From Oerskovia sp042887685 (GTDB lineage Bacteria > Actinomycetota > Actinomycetes > Actinomycetales > Cellulomonadaceae): DNA of 64,000 nt. Where the stretch lies: positions 1 through 64,000 of the forward strand of contig NZ_JBHVOS010000008.1 in the NCBI RefSeq assembly GCF_042887685.1, given 5' to 3'. The notes under the pieces were generated by a model that did not search any database, was not told where the DNA came from, and saw only the letters and a list, made by a program, of their open reading frames with translations. This document shows positions 39,358-47,703 of the stretch, one piece after another (the first letter of the stretch is position 1; each line of letters begins with the position of its first letter). The position numbers were made by a program, and so were the translations under genes.

Positions 39358-41532
39358 ATGTGGCACCGTCTCCCGTTCTCCGTGCACGACCTGACGGGAG
39401 CCCTCTGGTCGCTCGTGTCGACGACGGCGGGCCTGGCGCTCGCGATCTGGATCGTCCCCGGGGTGCGGATCACGTCGTGGTGGTCGGTGTTTCTCGCGGC
39501 GTTCGTGGTGGGGGTCGGTGACGCGGTCCTGCGGCCGTTGTGGCGAGTGGTCGCCGGGCGTGCGGGGGTCGTCGGGGCCCTGGTCTCGGGGCTCGCGGGT
39601 CAGGTGCTCGTGGCGTGGCTCGCGCTCACGTACCTGCCGGGCTTCGAGACCGACGACTGGGGCAGCGTCGTGGCGGTGCTCGTCCTGGCGGCGTTCTTCA
39701 TGGCGATCGGTCGCTGGGCGATCGGTGCGAGCGACAACGAGTACGTGATCGACCACCTGCTGCGACGTGCCCGCCGGGCGCAGCGCGCGGCTGCCCGCCG
39801 GGCCGCGCGGTCGGCGTCGGGCGGGGCGGGCGGCCGTGCCGGGGGCCCACCCGGCACGCCCGGCCCCTCGGACGGCTCGCCGACCACCGCCCCCGGGACC
39901 CGTCCCGCGGGCCTCCTGGTCGTCCAGCTGGACGGTGTCGCCCGCTCGACGTTCGACCATGCCGTCCAGGCGGGGCTGGCGCCGAACCTCGCGCGCTGGA
40001 TCAGCGAGGGCACGCACGACCTCGAGACGTGGTGGGCGCGCGTCCCGTCGACCACGCCCGCGAGCCAGGCCGGCCTCCTGCACGGCACGAGCGAGCACGT
40101 GCCGGCGTTCCGCTGGTGGGACCGCGCGCAGGGGCGACTGGTCGTGACGAACCGTCCGGCCGACGCCGCGCAGGTCGAGGCCCTCACGAGCGACGGGCGC
40201 GGTCTGCTCGCGGACGGCGGGGTCGCGGTCTCGACGATGTTCTCGGGCGACGCCTCGACGAACCTGCTCGTCATGAGCCGGGCGGGTGCGGGGCTGGGGC
40301 CGGGGCAGCTCTTCGTGCACTTCTTCTCGAGCCCGTTCGTCCTGGTGCGGGCGCTGGTGGCGACCGTGGGGGAGTTCTTCAAGGAGCTCTACCAGGGGTG
40401 GCAGCAGGCCGTGCGGGACGTCGTGCCGCGGGTCTCGCGCCTGGGCGCCTACCCGGTCCTGCGGGCGGTCTCGAACGTGGTGCTGCGCGATCTCAGCACG
40501 TCGCTCGTCGCGGAGCAGCTCGTGCGCGGGGCGCCCGTGGTGTTCGTGGACCTCGTGGACTACGACGAGATCGCGCACCACGCGGGGCCGTTGCGCCCCG
40601 AGGCGATGCGGGCGCTCGAGGGCCTCGACCGGGTCGTGGGGCTGTGGGAGCAGGTGGCCCAGGTCGCGCCGCGCCGCTACGAGATCGTCGTGCTGTCGGA
40701 CCACGGCCAGTCGCTCGGTGCGACGTTCGAGCAGGTCGTGGGTCGTTCGTTCCTCGACGAGGTGCGCCGCCTCATGGCGGTCGCGCCCGCCTCGGGCGAG
40801 CGGCGCCGTCGGGCGTCCGGGGTGCGGTCGCCCGCGGGGGCGGACTCCGAGGCGTGGGGCGCGGTCAACACCGCGCTCAACGCGTTCGGGCGCGGTGGTG
40901 CGCAGGACGCGAGGGGCGGTCGCGTCGTGGTCGGTCCCGACCGGGAGCCCGGGGACGCGGGCACGGGCGACCTGCCCGAGGTCGCGGTCGTCGGCTCGGG
41001 GAACCTGGGCCTCGTGTGGTTCCCGCGCTCACCGGTGCGGCTCGTGGGCGACGAGATCCGGGCGCGCTGGCCCGCGCTCGTGCCGGGCCTGGTCGCGAAC
41101 CCGGCTGTGGGGGTCGTCGTCGTGCAGGAGAGCGGGCCCGTGCAGGGCGAGGTGCCCGACGTCGTCGCGTACGGCCCGGCGGGCAGCCGCCACCTGGTCA
41201 CGGGCGAGGTCCACGGGCGGGACCCGCTCGTCCCGTACGGGCCGCGGGCCGCGCCCGACCTCCTGCGGGCGGCCTCGCTCGAGCACGCGGGGGACCTGCT
41301 GCTGGTCTCGAGCGTCGACGACGCGGGGCTGGTCCACGCGTTCGAGGGCCTTGTGGGTTCGCACGGCGGTCTGGGCGGCGCCCAGAACGAGGCCGTGCTG
41401 CTGCACCCCGCGGGCCTGCGGGTGTCGGACGGTGCGCGCGAGGACGTGGGCGGGACCCGCATGCTCGTGGGTGCCGAGGCCGTGCACGGCGAGCTCGTCG
41501 GATGGCTGCGGGAGCTGGGGGTGCGGACGTGA
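39358..41532 (+). CDS. Membrane-anchored alkaline-phosphatase-superfamily phosphodiesterase with holin-like N-terminus
   Basis: This protein has 724 residues from ATG 39358 (ATG 39349 is possible; CATCAT 7 bases upstream favours 39358). The first about 130 residues hold four membrane segments of the phage-holin-IV/YvlD type. A Gly/Pro-rich linker leads to a type I phosphodiesterase/nucleotide pyrophosphatase domain: VVQLDGVARSTFDHA with the metal-binding Asp, VPSTTPASQAG with the catalytic Thr/Ser, VDYDEIAHHAG and LSDHGQS. Such fusions are known in Actinobacteria without a proven substrate. The phosphodiesterase domain follows four membrane passes, so by topology it probably lies on the N-terminal side. 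The next gene overlaps its stop (GTGA). Confidence 0.85.
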   Translation: MWHRLPFSVHDLTGALWSLVSTTAGLALAIWIVPGVRITSWWSVFLAAFVVGVGDAVLRPLWRVVAGRAGVVGALVSGLAGQVLVAWLALTYLPGFETDDWGSVVAVLVLAAFFMAIGRWAIGASDNEYVIDHLLRRARRAQRAAARRAARSASGGAGGRAGGPPGTPGPSDGSPTTAPGTRPAGLLVVQLDGVARSTFDHAVQAGLAPNLARWISEGTHDLETWWARVPSTTPASQAGLLHGTSEHVPAFRWWDRAQGRLVVTNRPADAAQVEALTSDGRGLLADGGVAVSTMFSGDASTNLLVMSRAGAGLGPGQLFVHFFSSPFVLVRALVATVGEFFKELYQGWQQAVRDVVPRVSRLGAYPVLRAVSNVVLRDLSTSLVAEQLVRGAPVVFVDLVDYDEIAHHAGPLRPEAMRALEGLDRVVGLWEQVAQVAPRRYEIVVLSDHGQSLGATFEQVVGRSFLDEVRRLMAVAPASGERRRRASGVRSPAGADSEAWGAVNTALNAFGRGGAQDARGGRVVVGPDREPGDAGTGDLPEVAVVGSGNLGLVWFPRSPVRLVGDEIRARWPALVPGLVANPAVGVVVVQESGPVQGEVPDVVAYGPAGSRHLVTGEVHGRDPLVPYGPRAAPDLLRAASLEHAGDLLLVSSVDDAGLVHAFEGLVGSHGGLGGAQNEAVLLHPAGLRVSDGAREDVGGTRMLVGAEAVHGELVGWLRELGVRT

Positions 41533-42404
41533 GCGGGGGACGGGCGGCGCCGGGGCTGCGGGTGACATGGCTCGGGCACTCGACGGTCGTGCTCGACGTC
41601 GAGACCCCGGACGGGGACGTGCGCATCGTGACCGACCCCCTGCTCAGGCGTCATGCCGGGCTGCTGCGGCGACGCGGCGTGCGGCCCGCCGAGGCGTGGC
41701 GCGGCGCCGACGCGGTGCTGCTCTCGCACCTTCACCACGACCACGCCGAGCTCGGCTCGCTCCGTCTCCTGGGCGACGCCCCGGTCCTCACGGCGCCCGC
41801 GAACGCGCGCTGGCTGCGCGCGAAGGGGCGCCCCGGCGTCGGCCTCGGCGCGGGACCCGAGCACGACGACAGGCCGCTCGCGGGCCCCGTGCCGGGCCGC
41901 CCGCGCGTCCCGCCGCCCGCCTCCGAGGGGAGCGGGCACGGGGCCTGGCACGACGTCGGAGCGCACGTCCGCGTGCACCTCACGCCCGCGGTGCACGGGC
42001 ACCGGCCCATGCCGCACCGGCCCAACGCCGCCGTGGGGCACCTGGTGCAGACGGACCGCTGGACGCTGTGGGCGGTGGGGGACACCGAGGCCTACCCGGG
42101 CATGGCCCACCTGCCGGCGCTCGCGGGCGGGCCGGTCGACGTCGCGCTCGTCCCCGTGGCGGGCTGGGGGCCACGGCTCTCGGGCGGTCACCTGGGGCCG
42201 GTCGAGGCCGCGCGCGTGTGCGCGACCGTCGGGGTGCAGGTCGCGATCCCGGTGCACTGGGGCACGCTGCACACGCCGGGCGGGCAGAACCTGCCGCGCG
42301 GGTGGATGGACCACGCGGGGGCGGCGTTCGCCGCGGCGGTGCACCGGTGGGCGCCCGGGACGCGGGCGGTCGTGCTGCGACCGGGGGAGTCGTGGGAGGG
42401 GTAG
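41529..42404 (+). CDS. Metallo-beta-lactamase superfamily protein, UlaG/NAPE-PLD-like
   Basis: This 291-residue hydrolase overlaps the phosphodiesterase gene by 4 bases. The opening VTWLGHSTVVLDVETPDGDVRIVTDPLL, zinc motif SHLHHDHAELGSL, a later histidine in HGHRP, and WAVGDTEAY/PVHWGTL fit the UlaG/N-acyl-phosphatidylethanolamine-hydrolysing group. Coupling to a phosphodiesterase suggests sequential cleavage of a phospholipid-type or cell-wall glycerophosphate substrate (inference). The hairpin at 42443-42464 follows. Confidence 0.82.
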   Translation: MSGGRAAPGLRVTWLGHSTVVLDVETPDGDVRIVTDPLLRRHAGLLRRRGVRPAEAWRGADAVLLSHLHHDHAELGSLRLLGDAPVLTAPANARWLRAKGRPGVGLGAGPEHDDRPLAGPVPGRPRVPPPASEGSGHGAWHDVGAHVRVHLTPAVHGHRPMPHRPNAAVGHLVQTDRWTLWAVGDTEAYPGMAHLPALAGGPVDVALVPVAGWGPRLSGGHLGPVEAARVCATVGVQVAIPVHWGTLHTPGGQNLPRGWMDHAGAAFAAAVHRWAPGTRAVVLRPGESWEG

Positions 42405-42442
42405 GGGGCGGGTTCCCGGGGTGGGCCGGGCCCGGCCGACGG

Positions 42443-42464
42443 CGCCGCCGAGGACGGGGCGGCG
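42443..42464 (+). terminator. Terminator hairpin before recA
   Basis: CGCCGCC and GGCGGCG form a 7-bp stem around an 8-base loop, 39 bases after the upstream gene and just after the palindrome GGCCGGGCCCGGCC (42424-42437). Confidence 0.5.
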
Positions 42465-42511
42465 AGGGCAGGGAGGGGTGCCGGCGACACGCCGCGCCGT
42501 GAGGGTTCTCT

Positions 42512-42525
42512 CGAACAGGTGTTCG
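42512..42525 (+). promoter_or_regulatory. LexA (SOS) box of recA
   Basis: CGAACAGGTGTTCG is a perfect match to the actinobacterial LexA box CGAACRNNTGTTCG-type consensus, two bases in front of TAGAGT (42528-42533), so LexA would block this promoter. The predicted leader is about 145 bases. Confidence 0.9.
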
Positions 42526-42591
42526 GGTAGAGTTGTGCACAGCACGAGCTGACCGTCCGTCGTCCACAGGCAGGACCAGGGGGACGGCGAG

Positions 42592-42613
42592 TGTCAGTGG
42601 CGGCACGTACCGT
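42592..42613 (+). promoter_or_regulatory. RecA-NDp/PafBC-type second promoter of recA
   Basis: TGTCAGTG (42592-42599), eight bases, TACCGT (42608-42613). It is almost identical to the mycobacterial LexA-independent recA promoter TTGTCAGTGGC-N6-TAGGGT. It lies 72 bases before the recA start. Confidence 0.8.
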
Positions 42614-42684
42614 CGGGACACGACACAGGCTTCCTGAACACACTCTCGGCACGGTTCCGTGCCCCGCACGCAAAGGTGACCGAC

Positions 42685-43773
42685 ATGCCCGCACCCGCAG
42701 ACCGCGAGAAGGCGCTCGAAGCCGCCCTCGCCCAGATCGACCGCAACTTCGGCAAGGGCTCGGTGATGCGCCTCGGCGAGGAGGGGCGTGCGCCCATCGA
42801 GGTCATCCCCACGGGGTCCATCGCCCTGGACATCGCGCTCGGCATCGGCGGGCTCCCGCGAGGCCGCGTCGTGGAGATCTACGGCCCCGAGTCCAGCGGC
42901 AAGACGACCGTCGCCCTGCACGCCGTCGCGAGCGCGCAGCGAGCGGGCGGCATCGCGGCGTTCATCGACGCCGAGCACGCGCTGGACCCCGAGTACGCGA
43001 AGAAGCTGGGCGTCGACACCGACGCGCTGCTCGTCTCGCAGCCGGACACCGGCGAGCAGGCCCTCGAGATCACGGACATGCTGATCCGCTCGGGCGCGAT
43101 CGACATCATCGTCATCGACTCGGTCGCGGCCCTCGTGCCCAAGGCCGAGATCGAGGGCGAGATGGGCGACAGCCACGTCGGTCTCCAGGCCCGCCTCATG
43201 TCTCAGGCGCTGCGCAAGCTCACGGGTGCCCTGAGCCAGTCCGGCACCACCGCGATCTTCATCAACCAGCTCCGCGAGAAGATCGGCGTGTTCTTCGGCA
43301 CGCCCGAGACCACGACCGGTGGCAAGGCCCTGAAGTTCTACGCGTCGGTCCGCCTGGACATCCGCCGCATCGAGACGCTCAAGGAGGGTACCGACGCGGT
43401 CGGCAACCGCACGCGCGTCAAGGTGGTCAAGAACAAGATGGCACCGCCCTTCAAGCAGGCCGAGTTCGACATCCTGTACGGCGTCGGCATCTCCCGCGAG
43501 GGTGGTCTGATCGACATGGGCGTCGAGCACGGCTTCGTGCGCAAGTCCGGGTCCTGGTTCACCTACGGCGGCGACCAGCTCGGCCAGGGCAAGGAGAACG
43601 CGCGCTCGTTCCTGCGCGACAACCCGGACCTCGCCAACGAGCTCGAGAAGCGCATCAAGGAGAAGCTCGGCGTGGGGGCCAAGGTCGACGCGCCCGCGGA
43701 CCCCGCAGCGGTCGCCGAGCCGGTCGCCCCCGTGGCGGCCCCCGCCGGTAAGGGCAAGAAGGCCGTCCTCTGA
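42685..43773 (+). CDS. recA: DNA recombinase RecA
   Basis: This 362-residue recombinase starts at ATG 42685, with AAAGG (42672-42676) 8 bases before; an in-frame GTG 42676 overlaps that ribosome site. Walker A GPESSGKT is at 67-74; EHALDPEYA, VIDSVAALVP (Walker B), DNA-binding loop L1 GEMGDSHVGLQARLMSQALRK and the L2 region with the FINQLREKIG motif all match. The acidic tail is replaced by an Ala/Pro/Val-rich end closing GKGKKAVL. No intein is present. It catalyses strand exchange and LexA self-cleavage. recX follows 23 bases on. Confidence 0.99.
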   Translation: MPAPADREKALEAALAQIDRNFGKGSVMRLGEEGRAPIEVIPTGSIALDIALGIGGLPRGRVVEIYGPESSGKTTVALHAVASAQRAGGIAAFIDAEHALDPEYAKKLGVDTDALLVSQPDTGEQALEITDMLIRSGAIDIIVIDSVAALVPKAEIEGEMGDSHVGLQARLMSQALRKLTGALSQSGTTAIFINQLREKIGVFFGTPETTTGGKALKFYASVRLDIRRIETLKEGTDAVGNRTRVKVVKNKMAPPFKQAEFDILYGVGISREGGLIDMGVEHGFVRKSGSWFTYGGDQLGQGKENARSFLRDNPDLANELEKRIKEKLGVGAKVDAPADPAAVAEPVAPVAAPAGKGKKAVL

Positions 43774-43796
43774 TCGTCGACGACCCGCTGGACCGC

Positions 43797-44780
43797 ATGC
43801 CCGAGTGGGCGCGTCCCCTTCCCGGTGAGGAGGGGGACGCGCCCGCCGGTGCTTCCGGCACGGGCGGCACGTCCGGAGCCGGTGGCAGGTCCGACGCGGG
43901 TAGCGCGTCCGGAACCGGTGGCAGGTCCGGAACCGCTGGTACGTCCGGCGCGAGGAGCGCCTCCAGGACCGGAGGGGCTGCCCGCCCGGCGCCCGGTGCC
44001 GCCGCAGGGCGTGCCACCGGGGGGAGCTCGTCGTTCGCGCGCGGGGCCTCACGGTCGCGCGACGGGAGCGGTTCGTCGGGTCGTGGAGGGTTCGGGCAGC
44101 GCAGCTCGTCCGGGTTCGGCAGCAGCGGGCTGAACGGCGGGTTCGGCTCGACGTCCTCGAAGCGGGGCGCCGGTGGGTCGCGCCGCAAGGAGTACTCGGG
44201 GGAGCGCAAGGAACGCACGCCCCGCCCCACGGTCGCCGACCGCGTCGAGTCGGGGGCGCTCGCCGGCGCCGAGCTCACCGAGCACGCACGCGAGGCGATC
44301 CTGCGGACCCTGACCGCAGCCCCCAAGAGCAGGCGCCAGCTCATGGACGCCATGACGCGCAAGGGGTACCCCCCCGAGGTCCTCGAACCGATCCTCGAAC
44401 GCTTCGAGGAGGTCGGCCTCGTCGACGACGCCGAGTACGCCGGGATGCTCGTCCGCACCCGGCACGGCGAGCGCGGGCTCTCGCGCCGAGCCATCGCCCA
44501 GGAGCTGCGGCGCAAGGGCATCGACGACGACACCGCGACCGAGGCCCTCGACCAGGTCGACGAGGACGACGAGGCCGAGGCCGCCCGTGACCTGGTCCAG
44601 CGGCGCCTCGCCCGCACGACCGGGCTCGACCGCGAGGTCCGTACCCGGCGCATCGTCGGGATGCTCGCGCGCAAGGGCTACAGCCCGTCCCTCGCGCTCA
44701 CCCTGGTCCGCGAGGAGCTGGCCCGCGAGGGGGAGCCGCCCGACGACGACGAGCCCTTCGGCGGGCTCGACGACCTCTGA
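43797..44780 (+). CDS. recX: Regulatory protein RecX with long low-complexity N-terminus
   Basis: The protein has 327 residues from ATG 43797. The last 170 are a normal RecX (ILRTLTAAPKSRRQLMDAM ... FEEVGLVDDAEYAGMLVRTR, LSRRAIAQELRRKGI, RIVGMLARKGYSPSLALTLV), which inhibits RecA filament growth. About 130 residues ahead of this are Gly/Ser/Thr/Arg-rich with near-repeats (TGGTSGAGG, TGGRSGTAGTSG, SGFGSSGLNGGFGS) and should be disordered. Many actinobacterial RecX proteins carry N-terminal extensions; this one is unusually repetitive. The convergent gluABCD operon ends beyond a strong hairpin. Confidence 0.92.
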   Translation: MPEWARPLPGEEGDAPAGASGTGGTSGAGGRSDAGSASGTGGRSGTAGTSGARSASRTGGAARPAPGAAAGRATGGSSSFARGASRSRDGSGSSGRGGFGQRSSSGFGSSGLNGGFGSTSSKRGAGGSRRKEYSGERKERTPRPTVADRVESGALAGAELTEHAREAILRTLTAAPKSRRQLMDAMTRKGYPPEVLEPILERFEEVGLVDDAEYAGMLVRTRHGERGLSRRAIAQELRRKGIDDDTATEALDQVDEDDEAEAARDLVQRRLARTTGLDREVRTRRIVGMLARKGYSPSLALTLVREELAREGEPPDDDEPFGGLDDL

Positions 44781-44848
44781 GGGCGAGCGGCGCCGTCGGG
44801 CCGTCCGCTCGAGCGATGCACCCGTACGGGGCACGCTGCGGCACGAGA

Positions 44849-44883
44849 CGGCCGTCCCGGTCCGTGGTGGACCGGGACGGCCG
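44849..44883. terminator. Bidirectional terminator between recX and gluD
   Basis: A perfect 15-bp stem (44849-44863 with 44869-44883) around GTGGT separates two convergent operons. Confidence 0.85.
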
Positions 44884-44909
44884 CGTCACGCTCGTGCCGT
44901 CGCGGGCGC

Positions 44910-45818
44910 CTACTTCGGTGCCGGCGGGACGACGGGGGCCGTGCCCACAGGGGCCGCACCACGTGCCCCGACCGCGAGGCCCGGAGTGGCCGCCCGGACC
45001 GGCCCTGCGGTCCGCCCCTTGAGGCGGCGCGCGAGGATCTCGGCGACCTTCGACAGGACGTAGTTGATCGTGATGAACAAGATCGCCGCGACGAGCAGCG
45101 ACTGGAGGATGTTGCCGTACGCCGACCCCAGGCGGCGCGACTCCTGGAGCAGCTCGGTGTACGTGATGATGTAGCCCAGCGCGGTGTCCTTGAGGACGAC
45201 GACGAGCTGCGACACGAGAGCGGGCAGCATCGCGATGAGCGCCTGCGGCACCTCGACCGACCGGAGCGACTGGCCCCGCGTCAGACCGACCGCGAGAGCC
45301 GCCTCGTGCTGCCCCTTGGGCAGCCCGTACACGCCCGAACGGACCAGCTCCGCGACCACCGACCCGTTGTAGAGGATCAGGGCGATCACGACCGCCCAGA
45401 ACGGGGCGTCGGGCACCTTGAGCTGGGCCAGGAACAGCCAGAAGAAGATCATCATGAGCAGCACGGGGACGGCCCGGAAGAACTCGACGACCAGCCCTGA
45501 GAGCCAACGGACAAGCCGGACCGACGAGAGCCGCCCGACACCGAACAGCAGGCCGAACACGATCGCCCCCACGATCGCCACGCCCGCGGCGCGCAGGGTG
45601 TCGACGAGGCCGGGCAGGTAGAAGTTCTCCCACGCGTCGGCCGTGAAGATCGGCTGCCACTTCTCGGCGGCCAGCTGCCCCTCACGACCCAGCAGGACCA
45701 GCGCGTAGGCGGCGATCCCCGCCACCACGACCGCGCCCACGACGTTGCCGACCACGATGGTCCGGCGCCCCCGGGGACCCGGTGCGTCGAACAGGACCGT
45801 CTGCTGCTGCGCGCTCAT
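44910..45818 (-). CDS. gluD: Glutamate ABC transporter permease GluD
   Basis: This 302-residue permease of the polar amino acid (HisMQ) class has five or six membrane segments and the EAA coupling loop EAALAVGLTRGQSLRSVEVPQAL. FFRAVPVLLMM at the N-terminal side is typical. Its ATG at 45818 overlaps the gluC stop by 4 bases (ATGA). A Pro/Ala-rich tail of about 30 residues follows the last segment. With GluC it should form the heterodimeric channel for glutamate driven by GluA. Confidence 0.93.
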   Translation of the reverse strand: MSAQQQTVLFDAPGPRGRRTIVVGNVVGAVVVAGIAAYALVLLGREGQLAAEKWQPIFTADAWENFYLPGLVDTLRAAGVAIVGAIVFGLLFGVGRLSSVRLVRWLSGLVVEFFRAVPVLLMMIFFWLFLAQLKVPDAPFWAVVIALILYNGSVVAELVRSGVYGLPKGQHEAALAVGLTRGQSLRSVEVPQALIAMLPALVSQLVVVLKDTALGYIITYTELLQESRRLGSAYGNILQSLLVAAILFITINYVLSKVAEILARRLKGRTAGPVRAATPGLAVGARGAAPVGTAPVVPPAPK

Positions 45819-46504
45819 CGCTTCACCGCCAGGCGGCGGGACAGCGCCGTCGTCGCGAGGCCCACCGGGATCACGAGGATGACGTAGCCGATCGCGAACG
45901 TCAGGAAGATCGCGATGATGACGTCGGAGTCGAACTCGATCATGGTCTTCATGAGGCTGGAGGTCTCCGTCGCGACACCGGCCGCGGCGGCCACGGTTGA
46001 GTTCTTGATGAGGGCGATGAGGACGTTGCCGAGCGGGGCGACCGACCCGCGGAACGCCTGCGGCAGGATGATGATCCGCGCGGCGGGCAGGAACGACAGG
46101 CCGATCGCACGCGCGGCCTCGGCCTGACCGATCGGCACGGTGTTGACCCCCGAGCGGATCGCCTCGCACACGAACGCCGCGTGGTACACCGCCAGGCCGA
46201 CCACGGCGAAGCGGAAGAAGTTCGACGGGAAGTCGTCGGCGAGCTGGATCTTGAGCTGCCCCCAGACACCCAGGGTCAGGAACACCATGATGATCGTCAG
46301 CGGCGTGTTGCGGAACAGCGTGACGTACGTGGCACCTGCCCACTGCAGGCTCGGGATCGGGGAGATCCGCATGAGCGCGAGCACCGTGCCGATGACCAGC
46401 GCGAGGATCGCCGCCCAGAACGTGAGCTGGATGTTGACCCAGAACGCGCCCAGGACGTCGTAGGACTCGAAGAGTCGCAGGAACTGAGAGAGGTAGTCAC
46501 CCAC
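45815..46504 (-). CDS. gluC: Glutamate ABC transporter permease GluC
   Basis: This 229-residue permease starts at the GTG at 46504 with GGGTGA upstream on the minus strand. TLFRNTPLTIIMVFL and the EAA loop EAARAIGLSFLPAARIIILPQAFRGSVAPLGN are standard for amino-acid permeases. It follows gluB after 111 bases holding a long hairpin, and is coupled to gluD by a 4-base overlap. Its partner in the membrane is GluD. Confidence 0.94.
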   Translation of the reverse strand: MGDYLSQFLRLFESYDVLGAFWVNIQLTFWAAILALVIGTVLALMRISPIPSLQWAGATYVTLFRNTPLTIIMVFLTLGVWGQLKIQLADDFPSNFFRFAVVGLAVYHAAFVCEAIRSGVNTVPIGQAEAARAIGLSFLPAARIIILPQAFRGSVAPLGNVLIALIKNSTVAAAAGVATETSSLMKTMIEFDSDVIIAIFLTFAIGYVILVIPVGLATTALSRRLAVKR

Positions 46505-46563
46505 TACGGGTCACCCTTCGCGAGGTGCGGCGCGGACGCCGCACGGGACTGGACAGGGACGGT

Positions 46564-46606
46564 TGCCGGGCCGGACCCGCGCCTGTGGCGCGAGCCCGGC
46601 CCGGCA
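46564..46606 (-). promoter_or_regulatory. Intercistronic hairpin between gluB and gluC
   Basis: A two-tier stem: nine perfect pairs (46564-46572 with 46598-46606) outside and six pairs (46578-46583 with 46587-46592) inside around a 3-base loop. It directly follows the binding-protein stop. In binding-protein transporters such hairpins keep gluB message more abundant than permease message. Confidence 0.75.
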
Positions 46607-46615
46607 GCGGACCTG

Positions 46616-47476
46616 TCAGGCGCAGGCGTCCGGCGTGGGCGGGTTCTCCGAGGCGTTCGGGGTGTACCCGGTGCCCTCGGTCGCGCTCGTGATCGCTTCC
46701 TCCCACGAGCCGTCGTCGATCATCTCGGTGATCGCGGCGTTGATGTCCTCGCACCTGTCGCTGCTCTGCGGGATCCCGACGCCGTAGCGCTCGGTCGAGA
46801 ACGGCGCCCCGACGACCTTGACCTTGCCCTTGTTCGCGGGCTGCGCCGCGAGGCCGGCCAGGATGATGTCGTCCGTGGTGACCGCGTCGACCTGGCCTGA
46901 GAGCAGGGCGGTCACGCACTCGGCGTAGCCCGGCTGCTCGAGGAGGTTCACGCCCGCGGCGTACTCGTCCTTGATGCGCTGCGCCGATGTCGAGCCCGTG
47001 ACCGAGCAGAGGTTCTTGCCCTCGAGGTCCTCGGGCCCCTTGATGTCGGTGTTGTCCTCCGCGACGAGCAGGTCCTGCCCGGCGACGAAGTACGGACCGG
47101 CGAACGCGACGGTCTCCTTGCGCTTGTCGGTGATCGAGTAGGTCGCGAAGATCATGTCGACCTGGTCGGTGCTCAGCAGCGTCTCGCGCTGGGCCGAGGG
47201 AGCTTCCTTCCACTCGATCTGGTCCTCGGAGTAGCCGAGCTTCTCGGCGACGTACCGGGCGACGTCGGTGTCGAACCCGGTGTAGGTGTCGCCCTCCTTG
47301 AAGCCGAGGCCGGGCTGGTCGAACTTGATGCCGATCGTGATCTTCTCTCCGCCGGCGCTCGCGGACGAGCCGTCGGTCGAGCCGCCGCCGTCGTCGCTGC
47401 CTCCGCACGCGCTCAGGGCGAGTGCGGCGGTCGCGGCGAGAGCGACGAGCCCTCCGGTACGGGTGCGTGTGCGCAT
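46616..47476 (-). CDS. gluB: Glutamate-binding lipoprotein GluB
   Basis: This 286-residue solute-binding lipoprotein has a signal peptide with lipobox LSAC and lipidated C24, followed by a Gly/Ser/Asp linker. The type II periplasmic-binding fold (IGIKFDQPGLGFKEG, YTGFDTDVARYVAEKLGY, YSITDKRKETVAFAGPYF, CSVTGSTSAQRIK) closely resembles the corynebacterial GluB family. It captures glutamate outside the cell and delivers it to GluC/GluD. It lies 227 bases after gluA with a hairpin (47675-47696) in between. Confidence 0.94.
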   Translation of the reverse strand: MRTRTRTGGLVALAATAALALSACGGSDDGGGSTDGSSASAGGEKITIGIKFDQPGLGFKEGDTYTGFDTDVARYVAEKLGYSEDQIEWKEAPSAQRETLLSTDQVDMIFATYSITDKRKETVAFAGPYFVAGQDLLVAEDNTDIKGPEDLEGKNLCSVTGSTSAQRIKDEYAAGVNLLEQPGYAECVTALLSGQVDAVTTDDIILAGLAAQPANKGKVKVVGAPFSTERYGVGIPQSSDRCEDINAAITEMIDDGSWEEAITSATEGTGYTPNASENPPTPDACA

Positions 47477-47674
47477 GGTGTCTTCCCCTTCGTCGGTGCC
47501 GAGCCGTCACGGGAGTCCTGGTGGTCACCCGCTGCGCCCGGCGGTCGTTGCCGGTCGAGCTGTTCGGTTGCTACAGGTGGGCCGGGCTCGTCGGTGAGCC
47601 CGGGGACCGTGGGGCGTGCCTTGTGCTGTGGGGACTGCTGGTGGTCGCGAGACCGGGTGGTGAGGTGGGCCGGG

Positions 47675-47696
47675 GCGGACGCGCCTGTGCGTCCGC
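47675..47696 (-). promoter_or_regulatory. Hairpin between gluA and gluB
   Basis: GCGGACGC and GCGTCCGC form a perfect 8-bp stem around GCCTGT just after the gluA stop. It may terminate part of the gluA transcript or stabilise it; the remaining 180 bases may hold a gluB promoter but none is clear. Confidence 0.55.
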
Positions 47697-47703
47697 GAGG
47701 GTG

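Noticed and set aside
38914..40704. N-terminal extension of the Lhr frame by nearly 600 codons
   Set aside because: It runs antisense through DUF3046 and the phosphodiesterase gene and has Arg/Pro/His-rich shadow composition; the true start is the GTG at 38913.
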